The notes under the pieces were generated by a model. The model did not search any database and was not told the DNA's origin. It saw only the letters and a program-made list of their open reading frames with translations. Shown here in pieces: positions 13,466 through 20,349 of a stretch of 23,021 bases of DNA. Positions within the stretch are counted from its first letter, which is position 1; each line of letters opens with the position of its first letter. The DNA lies in NCBI GenBank assembly GCA_964436315.1, contig CAYTCZ010000061.1:1-23021 (forward strand), read 5' to 3'. Made by a program: the position numbers and the translations under genes. Source of the stretch: CAYTCZ01 sp964436315 (GTDB taxonomy: Bacteria; Actinomycetota; Thermoleophilia; Gaiellales; Gaiellaceae).

Positions 13466-15091
13466 GTGCGCGCCACTCTCAAATTCGGCTCTCGGACTCT
13501 TGCGGCTCGGCGACGCCTGCTCGGCGCGGCGATTCTCGTGGCCGTTTTGGGGATCGCGTTGCACGTGGGAGGTCCACAGGCGGCGAGGAAAACGACGCGT
13601 GAACTTCCGGTAGCCGTTGTCGAAGGATTGTCATTCGCGGACCTTGCGAGTATCGACGATGCTGCAGTGGGGCTCCTGGTGCCCGGTAAAGGACCTGAGA
13701 CGAGTCGCGCGCGCGCCTTCGCCTCTCTCGTCCGCGGTGAGACGGTCAGCTCGCGCCTGGCTCGTCTGCCTGAGAGTCCGGTCATCATCCGGCCGTTTCG
13801 AACCAGCGTCCTGCCAGACGTGCGACCGGTGATCGTCGTCGCCATTCCTTCTGGGGGCCGACAGCCCAACGACCGGAGATATCCGGTTGCAATTCTCGGA
13901 GGAGAGTCGGGCCTGCTGGTTTCGCCGAGGGCGATCCCGGGAGTCGTTTCGATCACCGATATCGCACCCACCGCCCTGGGGCTCTCGGCACGATCGCTCT
14001 CGATCCGGCCCGCTGAGGACGCCACTTCACGTTTAGCCGAGCTCGATCGTCGCATCGACGCGGGGCGTGCCGCGAAGTTCCCGGCGACGCTCGTTCTCGT
14101 GGTCGGCATTGCGGCGCTGGCTTTGGCTCGAGGCCGAGCAGCGGCGTTGGCACTGGCTTTTGCGCTTGCAACGAATCTCATGCTGGGCCTAGCCGGTTTC
14201 GGTACGTCGGTCCAGGCTGTTGTGGCCTTCTTGGTGGCTTTGCTCCTTGCCGCAATCCTTCCACACGGGCTGTGCGGAACGGCCGGGTTAACCATTGCCT
14301 TTTCGCTGGTTGCGCTCGCCTATACGACGGCGCTCGTGGCTGTCCCGAGTGCCGTCGCCCTTGCCCCGTTCGGGCCGGAATTCACCACTCGCCTCGAGGG
14401 AGTCTCGAACCTCCTCGCGACGTTCTGGATCGTTCCAACTCTATTTCTGGGTCTCGCTGCAGCACAGTATTTCGGCCTGTTCGGACTTATCACCGTCGGC
14501 GCCCTGGCTACGTTCGTCATCTCCAGTTCCGCGCTCGGCGCCGACGGCGGAGGGGGCATCGTGTTCGCGCTGTCGTTCTCCCTCCTCGCGGCTGCCCGCC
14601 TCGGTCGGCCGGGGACTTATGTTGTGGGACCGGCGATCGGCGCAATCATCGCGCTCGTCTTCCTGCGAGCCGATAGCTCGCTCGGCGAGTCGAGCCACCT
14701 CGCCGGCGCCTTCAAGAACGGCTTCCAGAGTCTCCTATCCGTGGGTGAAGGTCGTCTGCAGCTCGCGCTCTCTCAGTTCTCCGACTGGTGGCTGGGCCCG
14801 CTTCTCCTCTTTACAGTCGTCCTCCTTGTGCGAGTCCTCGTCCGATCTCCGAGCAGCGGCCAGCCAGCGCTCGTAGCGTTTGTCGGAGGTCTGGCAATTT
14901 CGCTCCTCGTCAATGATTCGCCCACAGATGTGCTTGTCGCGGGTCTCGCCGGTTTGGCGGTTCTTTCGGCTCTGGAAACGCCGAGGCGGCCGCGAGCGAA
15001 AAAGTCATCGGCCCGCATGAGGCGCGTGGAGCTGCGTGGAGCCCCACCGGCCCAGCCGGCAGACCTGCTCCTGCCCGGCACACACGACTGA
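13466..15091 (+). CDS. Polytopic membrane protein with a degenerate alkaline-phosphatase-like lumenal domain
   Basis: The 541-aa product has an N-terminal membrane helix (about residues 18-36), an extracytoplasmic region (about 40-205) and roughly nine further hydrophobic helices (about 208-490), then a basic cytoplasmic tail (RRPRAKKSSARMRR). Segments such as DDAAVGLLVPG, GVVSITDIAPTALGL and, in the membrane part, EGVSNLLATFWIVP and SALGADGGGG resemble a known group of membrane proteins with a phosphodiesterase/alkaline-phosphatase-like ectodomain. I do not see the nucleophile and metal ligands expected of an active member. Function is unknown; a role in envelope polymer handling would be a guess. 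The GTG start at 13466 has no clear Shine-Dalgarno. It is divergent from proC by 113 bp and followed by a strong terminator. Confidence 0.7.
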   Translation: MRATLKFGSRTLAARRRLLGAAILVAVLGIALHVGGPQAARKTTRELPVAVVEGLSFADLASIDDAAVGLLVPGKGPETSRARAFASLVRGETVSSRLARLPESPVIIRPFRTSVLPDVRPVIVVAIPSGGRQPNDRRYPVAILGGESGLLVSPRAIPGVVSITDIAPTALGLSARSLSIRPAEDATSRLAELDRRIDAGRAAKFPATLVLVVGIAALALARGRAAALALAFALATNLMLGLAGFGTSVQAVVAFLVALLLAAILPHGLCGTAGLTIAFSLVALAYTTALVAVPSAVALAPFGPEFTTRLEGVSNLLATFWIVPTLFLGLAAAQYFGLFGLITVGALATFVISSSALGADGGGGIVFALSFSLLAAARLGRPGTYVVGPAIGAIIALVFLRADSSLGESSHLAGAFKNGFQSLLSVGEGRLQLALSQFSDWWLGPLLLFTVVLLVRVLVRSPSSGQPALVAFVGGLAISLLVNDSPTDVLVAGLAGLAVLSALETPRRPRAKKSSARMRRVELRGAPPAQPADLLLPGTHD

Positions 15092-15132
15092 CCAGGTCCT
15101 ACGGAGGCGCACGATCGAACGCCGGCAGAAAT

Positions 15133-15167
15133 GAAAAGAAGGCGGCTGCGGCCCCCGCCTTCTTTTC
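15133..15167. terminator. Intrinsic terminator, probably bidirectional
   Basis: GAAAAGAAGGCGG and CCGCCTTCTTTTC form a perfect 13-bp stem around the loop CTGCGGCCC. The A-rich start and T-rich end make it work in principle on both strands. It lies 42 bp after the membrane-protein gene. Confidence 0.75.
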
Positions 15168-15173
15168 GCGATT

Positions 15174-15205
15174 GAAGTCGGAGGCTGCGGCCCCCTCCGA
15201 CCTTC
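15174..15205. terminator. Second hairpin with the same 9-nt loop
   Basis: GTCGGAGG and CCTCCGAC form an 8-bp stem, extended by GAA/TTC across one bulged C (15202). The loop is CTGCGGCCC, identical to that of the hairpin 39 bp upstream, although the stems differ. There is no U-tract, so it may be a back-up terminator, a 3'-end stabiliser or part of a structured RNA. Confidence 0.5.
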
Positions 15206-15220
15206 TATGTCCGCCGGAGG

Positions 15221-15293
15221 TCACTTCCCGTCCGGCTTGACCACAGGTTCGCTGCTCTTGCGTCTTGGCGCATGCCCCAGGTGGGGGAAGTGA
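15221..15293. repeat. 9-bp inverted repeat with 55-nt spacer
   Basis: TCACTTCCC (15221-15229) is the reverse complement of GGGAAGTGA (15285-15293). Together with the two hairpins just upstream it makes 15133-15293 look like structured RNA. The rest of the gene-free stretch 15092-15543 shows no other feature I can support; I compared it with c-di-AMP, c-di-GMP, SRP and RNase P RNA patterns and found no convincing match. Confidence 0.3.
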
Positions 15294-15543
15294 AGTAGGG
15301 GGGTGAACCAACACTCGGGGGATAGGTCAAGGAGGGCAAGGCGTGGATACTCGAGAGTGCAACGGTTGAGCGGGCTTCGATGCGGCGGAAGCTCTCACAG
15401 CCGGATCTCCTTCCCAGGCGGGACCAAGCGGCGGGTCTCGCCTTTTCTGGTTAATCGGAGCTGCAGTCGGCCGTTCGAAGCGACCGTGGTTACAGTAGAG
15501 GGTGTGGCGGGCGGTAAACCCGCTCGGATCAGGAGGAGGGGCG

Positions 15544-15699
15544 GTGAGCGAACAGAGAGTCGGGGATCAGGAGAACGCACTCAAGCGCGTCTTCCGGAAG
15601 GCGAAGGCTGCAGTCGGTTACCAGGAGCAGCAGCGTGAGTGGGTGCAACGGGTTGAGCCCGGCTATCGACGGCGCCGGCGCATGAGGCGGAAGTACTGA
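15544..15699 (+). CDS. Small basic protein, 51 aa, unknown
   Basis: A GTG at 15544 follows AGGAGGAGGGG (15531-15541), the strongest Shine-Dalgarno in the window, so this start is preferred over the longer open frame. The product begins MSEQRVGDQENALKRVF and ends in GYRRRRRMRRKY. It is highly charged, predicted helical in the first 35 residues, with a C-terminal Arg/Lys cluster suitable for RNA, DNA or ribosome contact. It has no Cys, signal peptide or membrane segment. Codons end mostly in G or C as in its neighbours. I recognise no family. It lies 30 bp upstream of the sugar-kinase frame and may be co-transcribed with it. Confidence 0.55.
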   Translation: MSEQRVGDQENALKRVFRKAKAAVGYQEQQREWVQRVEPGYRRRRRMRRKY

Positions 15700-15729
15700 C
15701 AGTCGGCATCCGCGCATTTCTCGACGCTC

Positions 15730-16674
15730 GTGGCGGCCGGAGCCACCGTCCTCGATGCCACGCGTCCTGACGTTCGGCGAAGCCTCGTCGTGTTCTTTCC
15801 CGCGAGCAGCCAGACGCTCTCCCGGGGGATTGGCGGAGCAGAACTGAACGTCGCCCTCGCCCTTGACAGTCTCGGTGCGAGTGTTACCTATTTGACGCGA
15901 GTCGGCGACGACCCGTTCGGTGTATCGATCGAACACCGCATCGCCGAGTCTGGAATCGATCCGCTGGTCGTCGTCGATCCCGACGCGCCGACCGGGATCT
16001 ACTTCAAGGACACGACCGAAGCCGACGAGCGGTGCGTCTACTACTATCGCAGCGGTTCCGCCGCGTCGGCTTTGAGCCCTCGAGATCTCCCGCCGCTCGG
16101 TGAGTTCGAACTCGTCCATGCGACCGGCGTCACGGCGGCGCTCTCCCAGCCTTGCCGCGAGACAGTGGAAGCGGCCTCGCAAGCCGAGCGCTTCACCCTC
16201 GACGTGAACTTCCGGCCCGCTCTGTGGAGTCCAGAGGAGTGTCGAGCCGCGCTCGTTCCGGTCCTGGCCCGTTCGGAGCTTGTGTTCACGAGTGAGGACG
16301 ACGTGATCGCGGTCACTCCCGACTTCGCGCTCGCCCAAGGTGCCCCGGCCGTCGTCCATACCCGCGGAGCCCGCGGAGCTGCCTACATCACGGCTCGCGG
16401 CGTCCAGGCAGAGGCGCCTGCTGCGTCGGGGCCTGTGGTCGATACCGTGGGGGCTGGAGATGCGTTCGCCGCAGGTTTTCTCGATGCCTGGCTTCGGGCG
16501 CGGGACCCTGTGGATTGCCTTGTTGCAGGCTGCGAGCTTGCCGCATCCGTGATCGCCCAACCGGGCGACTCGCTCTTGAAGCTCACGCAGCCCGGAGCGT
16601 CTCTCGGAGCTTCATCAGCGCCTCGTCGTAATCGGGGTGGTGAAAGCTGTCCTCGGCGACCTCTCGGTAGGTGA
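15730..16674 (+). CDS. PfkB-family sugar kinase (2-keto-3-deoxygluconate kinase-like), apparent N-terminal frameshift
   Basis: From SLVVFFPASSQTL onward the protein is a clear ribokinase/PfkB member: GIGGAELNVALALDSLG, YLTRVGDDPFG (first signature), TGIYFKD, TLDVNFRPALW and the C-terminal signature DTVGAGDAFAAGF with catalytic Asp. The family resembles 2-keto-3-deoxygluconate kinases, which phosphorylate KDG or related sugar acids with ATP. The uninterrupted frame begins at GTG 15730, but its first 20 residues look unrelated to the family. The expected N-terminus MPRVLTFGEA is encoded from ATG 15755 in another frame and joins after 15783 if one base is restored. The tail beyond VIAQPGDSL overlaps tpx on the other strand by 92 bp, so the normal stop may also have been lost. 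It is either a sequencing error or a damaged gene. Confidence 0.82.
   Translation: MAAGATVLDATRPDVRRSLVVFFPASSQTLSRGIGGAELNVALALDSLGASVTYLTRVGDDPFGVSIEHRIAESGIDPLVVVDPDAPTGIYFKDTTEADERCVYYYRSGSAASALSPRDLPPLGEFELVHATGVTAALSQPCRETVEAASQAERFTLDVNFRPALWSPEECRAALVPVLARSELVFTSEDDVIAVTPDFALAQGAPAVVHTRGARGAAYITARGVQAEAPAASGPVVDTVGAGDAFAAGFLDAWLRARDPVDCLVAGCELAASVIAQPGDSLLKLTQPGASLGASSAPRRNRGGESCPRRPLGR
15755..15786 (+). other. Apparent 1-base deletion at the start of the sugar kinase
   Basis: ATG 15755 reads M-P-R-V-L-T-F-G-E-A. The conserved continuation is L-V-V-F-F-P-A, which lies one frame away from 15784. Changing GAAGCCTCGTC to GAAGCCCTCGTC (CC to CCC) joins the two exactly. The site is a short C-run, where both real slippage and assembly errors are common. 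Confidence 0.75.
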
Positions 16675-17128
16675 CGGTCCCGCTCGCGTCGAGGATGAAG
16701 ATCGATCGCGCGAGCAACTTCACGTCCTCGATGAGAACGCCCCAGCGCATGCCGAACGACCGTTCCATATAGTCGGAGAGCATGCGCATCTTCCCGGCCT
16801 CCTCCGTTGCCGCAAATCGGTCCTGGGCAAACGGCAGATCCACGCTGACCGTGTAGCTCGCAACCGCATTGCCATAGGGCGCCAAGGCCTGGTTGAATCG
16901 ACGAGTCTGCTCGGCACAGATGGGTGTGTCGAGCGACAGAACCACGCTGAAGAGACGTACCTGGGCGGGCGTATCGGCGAGCGTGACCGGAATCAGCCCG
17001 CCTTCGTCTGCCGAGAAGCAATACGTGACAAAGTCGGGTGCCTTCTCGCCGACGCTGAGTTCGAGCCCGACGAGGGAGACAGGATTCCCGCCGACGAGGT
17101 GGGCGTTTTCTCGGATTGGGGAATTCAC
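16583..17128 (-). CDS. tpx: Thiol peroxidase (Tpx-type peroxiredoxin) lacking the usual resolving cysteine
   Basis: The 181-aa product has the Tpx N-terminus GGNPVSLVG and VGEKAPDF, the peroxidatic Cys71 in LSLDTPICAEQTRRFN, and the Tpx-specific stretch SVDLPFAQDRF (95-105). In atypical 2-Cys Tpx the next residue is the resolving Cys (RFC); here it is Ala106. The only other Cys is Cys37 (FVTYCFSADE), which is not the usual partner. The enzyme would reduce peroxides in the cytoplasm, but recycling must go through another thiol or use Cys37. The start is GTG 17128; the Shine-Dalgarno is weak. Its 3' end overlaps the convergent sugar-kinase frame by 92 bp. It lies 88 bp downstream of the 66-aa membrane protein on the same strand. 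Confidence 0.88.
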   Translation of the reverse strand: MNSPIRENAHLVGGNPVSLVGLELSVGEKAPDFVTYCFSADEGGLIPVTLADTPAQVRLFSVVLSLDTPICAEQTRRFNQALAPYGNAVASYTVSVDLPFAQDRFAATEEAGKMRMLSDYMERSFGMRWGVLIEDVKLLARSIFILDASGTVTYREVAEDSFHHPDYDEALMKLRETLRAA

Positions 17129-17216
17129 ACCGTTCGTTGAGTCCGCGAACTGAGGGCCCGACGAACCTTAGCCACCCAGGCCGTCGGAGCCATTCCGAGC
17201 TCCTCCCCCTGCTCCG

Positions 17217-17417
17217 TCAAGCTCGTGACGGCGAAAAGAACAGGCGGAAGACGACGTAGCCGATAAAGAGCAGCACCGCCGTGAGCAGGAACCCGACCCA
17301 CAGGATGTCGAGCGCCAGCGTGATCCAGGGCAGCCCGAAGGCTCCGAGGATGAGGAAGCCCACAAGGCCGCCAACGATGATTTCCCTTGCCCGGGGATGC
17401 CGCACCGTGCGGGACAC
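17217..17417 (-). CDS. Small membrane protein, 66 aa, unknown
   Basis: The frame from GTG 17417 encodes a basic N-terminus (SRTVRHPRAR) followed by two hydrophobic segments, about residues 14-35 (IIVGGLVGFLILGAFGLPW) and 38-60 (ALDILWVGFLLTAVLLFIGY), and a short basic tail. The pattern fits a two-helix inner-membrane hairpin. A second in-frame GTG at codon 5 (17405) is an alternative start. I recognise no family. It is divergent from ppc with about 150 bp between the starts, a space that must hold both promoters, and lies upstream of tpx on the same strand. The overlapping frame on this strand (17168-17374) lacks ordered hydrophobic segments and is rejected. Confidence 0.6.
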   Translation of the reverse strand: MSRTVRHPRAREIIVGGLVGFLILGAFGLPWITLALDILWVGFLLTAVLLFIGYVVFRLFFSPSRA

Positions 17418-17566
17418 GCTACTACGCTGAGGCGCGCGTTTCTACAGTGGATCGCCAGGTCCGTCGAAACTGCTGCCCGATCGGCCCGTGCCCACGACCT
17501 GCGACTCGCCGTTCCGGCGGGCCGACTAATCGAAGGGCGAGGTCTCGTCAGCTAGGCTCGCCGCAC

Positions 17567-20335
17567 ATGGTGGCCGATCAAAAGACGACTTCCGACGCTC
17601 CGCTCCGCGCCGACATTCGACTGCTTGGGAATCTCCTCGGTGAGACACTCGTTCGCCAGGAAGGCGAGCAGCTCCTCGATCTCGTCGAGCAAGTACGGGC
17701 GTTGACCAAGCGACTGCGCGGCGCCGAACAGGAAGGCGGCGTGGACGAGGCCGCGCTCGGCGAGCTCGACGGGATCCTCGAAGCGCAGGACCTCTCGATG
17801 ACGATTTCTCTGGTTCGAGCGTTCACGGTCTTCTTCTATCTCGCCAATGTTGCCGAGCAAACTCATCGGCTCGACGAAGACGGGGCACGATCGCAAGCCA
17901 AGCGCGGCTTCCTCCAGTCAACCGTCGACCGGATAGAGCAGGCGGCTCTGGATCGGGATGCGCTCGCGGCCACCGTTGCGCGCCTCGAGCTACGTCCTGT
18001 CTTCACCGCCCACCCGACTGAAGCGGCGCGTCGGTCGATTCTTACGAAGATCGCCCGAATCGCCGACCTGCTCGCAGACAGGTCTGATCCGCGGATTTCG
18101 GACTCCGAGCGTGACCGAATCGATCGGCATCTCGCAGAGACAATCGATCTCATCTGGCAGACCGACGAGCTTCGCCGCACCCAACCCACGCCGATCGACG
18201 AGGCCCGGTCCGTCATTTACTACTTCGACGAGATATTCCGTGAGGTAGCCGCCGAGCTCTTCGACGAGCTGGATCATCAACTCGGGCGGCTCGCGGTAGA
18301 ACTGCCGACCGACGCCACGCCTCTCCACTTCGGTACTTGGGTGGGAGGCGATCGAGATGGCAATCCCTTTGTGACCCCCACGACCACGATCGAAGTGCTC
18401 GAGATGCAGCACGAACATGCTCTCCGCGAGCTCATCGCCGCGATCGAGGGGCTCTCGTCCGAGCTTAGTCCGTCCGATCGGATCGTGGCTGTGAGCGAAG
18501 AGCTCCGCCTGGCGCTCGCGGCCGACGCGATCGCCCTCCCGAACGTACACGCTCGATTCGCGGAGCTCTCAGCCGGCGAGCCCTATCGCCAGAAATGTGC
18601 CTACGTTCACCAAAGATTGATCAACACCCGAGCCCGGATTGCCACCGGCGCCGAGCATCGCCCCGGCCACGACTACACGGAGGCGACTCAGCTCCGGGCT
18701 GAGCTCGAGGTCATGCAGCGCAGCCTCGAAGCGCACCGCGGCGAGCGTGTCGCAGCGGGTCGGCTCCGGCGCCTCATCAGGCGTGTGGCTGCCTTTGGAT
18801 TCCATCTCGCCACGATGGATATCCGGGAGCACGCCGCTAAACATCACGGAGCTCTGGCCGAGTTGTTCGCCCGTCTCGACGCCGAGGCCGATTACCGCTC
18901 GCTCAGCCGGAAAGACAGGACACGACTTCTGGCCGCCGAGCTCGCGAATCCGCGTCCCCTCTCTCAGATCACCACGCAGCTGAGCCCTGGCAGCGCCGGC
19001 GTCATGGAGACGCTTCAGACGGTTCGCTTCGCGATCGAGCATTTCGGCCCCGCGACCATTGAGAGTTACATCGTCTCCGAGACTCGCGGCGCCGATGACA
19101 TCCTGGCGGCGTGTGTCCTTGCCAAGGAGGCTGGCCTGATCGACCTGTCAGCCGGGGTCGCCCGGATCGGCTTCGTTCCCTTATTCGAGACGATCGAGGA
19201 GGTTCGCGCAGCTGGCCAGATCCTCGACGAGATGCTCTCGGAGCCCTCGTATCGCGAGATCATTGCGCTGCGCGGCGATCTTCAGGAGGTCATGCTCGGG
19301 TACAGCGACTCCTCGAAGCACGGTGGAATCGCGAGTTCGCAGTGGCTTCTCTATTCGGGATCTCGCGATCTGCGCGACGTCGCCCGTGGCCATGGCGTCG
19401 AACTGCGCCTGTTCCATGGACGCGGCGGCACAGTTGGTCGCGGTGGCGGCCCGACCGGCGAGGCCATTCTCGCCCAGCCGTGGGGAACCGTGGATGGACG
19501 AATCAAGATCACCGAGCAAGGAGAGGTGATCGCAGACAAATACGGTCTCCCGGAACTGGCCGCTGCCAATCTCGAGCTCACCCTCGCGACAACACTCGAG
19601 GCATCTCTCCTACACCGTGTGAGTCGCCACGGAGACGATGTGCTTGCGAACTGGGACGCAACGATGGATGTTGTCTCCGACGCGGCCTACGAGAAGTACC
19701 GGGCGCTCGTCGACAGCCCTGACCTGATCCCCTACTTCACGACGTCGACCCCCGTTGACGAACTCGACGCGATGAACATCGGCTCGCGGCCGGCGCACCG
19801 CCCCGGCGGAGAGGGGGGGCTGGCCGGCCTGCGCGCAATCCCCTGGGTGTTCGGCTGGACTCAGTCGCGCCAGGTCGTCCCCGGTTGGTTCGGGGTTGGG
19901 ACCGGACTCGAGGCAGCGCGCTCGGCAGGCCTTGGCACCACGATCGAGCAGATGTACGAACAGTGGGCGTTCTTCCGCACGTTCGTCTCAAACGTTGAGA
20001 TGACGCTCACCAAGACCGACATGACTGTGGCATCCCGTTACGTCGAGCAGCTGGTGCCCACCGAGTTGCGTCATCTATGGGACACGATCGTCGATGAATT
20101 CGAGCGCACACTTGCGCAGGTACTTGGAATCACCGGTGATGCAGAGCTGCTCGACCGGTACCCGATTCTGCAGCGCACTCTCGCGGTGCGTGATACGTAT
20201 CTCGATCCCATCAGCTATCTCCAAGTCGCGCTCTTGAAGCGATTTCGTGATGAAGACGAGGCCAGCGAGGACCTCCAGCGCGCGTTGCTGTTGACGGTGA
20301 ACGGCCTCGCCGCTGGGCTTCGGAATACCGGCTAA
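17567..20335 (+). CDS. ppc: Phosphoenolpyruvate carboxylase
   Basis: This large cytoplasmic enzyme fixes bicarbonate onto PEP to give oxaloacetate, an anaplerotic step. The 922-aa product starts at ATG 17567 (MVADQKTTSDAPLRADIRLL), the point where family sequence begins; the open frame upstream is not PEPC-like. Landmarks in order are FTAHPTEAARRS with catalytic His149, FGTWVGGDRDGNPFVT (about 257-272), GYSDSSKHGG (catalytic Lys), FHGRGGTVGRGGGPT (the Gly/Arg loop) and WVFGWTQSRQVVPGWFG. The C-terminus ends RNTG, with the terminal Gly that PEPC needs. No truncation is evident. It lies 14 bp upstream of the racemase-type gene and is probably co-transcribed with it. Its promoter should lie in the 149-bp gap shared with the divergent 66-aa gene. 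Confidence 0.97.
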   Translation: MVADQKTTSDAPLRADIRLLGNLLGETLVRQEGEQLLDLVEQVRALTKRLRGAEQEGGVDEAALGELDGILEAQDLSMTISLVRAFTVFFYLANVAEQTHRLDEDGARSQAKRGFLQSTVDRIEQAALDRDALAATVARLELRPVFTAHPTEAARRSILTKIARIADLLADRSDPRISDSERDRIDRHLAETIDLIWQTDELRRTQPTPIDEARSVIYYFDEIFREVAAELFDELDHQLGRLAVELPTDATPLHFGTWVGGDRDGNPFVTPTTTIEVLEMQHEHALRELIAAIEGLSSELSPSDRIVAVSEELRLALAADAIALPNVHARFAELSAGEPYRQKCAYVHQRLINTRARIATGAEHRPGHDYTEATQLRAELEVMQRSLEAHRGERVAAGRLRRLIRRVAAFGFHLATMDIREHAAKHHGALAELFARLDAEADYRSLSRKDRTRLLAAELANPRPLSQITTQLSPGSAGVMETLQTVRFAIEHFGPATIESYIVSETRGADDILAACVLAKEAGLIDLSAGVARIGFVPLFETIEEVRAAGQILDEMLSEPSYREIIALRGDLQEVMLGYSDSSKHGGIASSQWLLYSGSRDLRDVARGHGVELRLFHGRGGTVGRGGGPTGEAILAQPWGTVDGRIKITEQGEVIADKYGLPELAAANLELTLATTLEASLLHRVSRHGDDVLANWDATMDVVSDAAYEKYRALVDSPDLIPYFTTSTPVDELDAMNIGSRPAHRPGGEGGLAGLRAIPWVFGWTQSRQVVPGWFGVGTGLEAARSAGLGTTIEQMYEQWAFFRTFVSNVEMTLTKTDMTVASRYVEQLVPTELRHLWDTIVDEFERTLAQVLGITGDAELLDRYPILQRTLAVRDTYLDPISYLQVALLKRFRDEDEASEDLQRALLLTVNGLAAGLRNTG

Positions 20336-20349
20336 TCGAGGGGACCGCC

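Noticed and set aside
15206..15530. Possible riboswitch (c-di-AMP ydaO type suggested by GGGGGTGAACC)
   Set aside because: Only a short similarity; the other conserved blocks of the ydaO aptamer are missing, and the downstream gene is not a typical target.
15395..15580. Minus-strand 61-aa frame
   Set aside because: It competes with the 51-aa plus-strand gene that has a strong Shine-Dalgarno, and has no start signal of its own.
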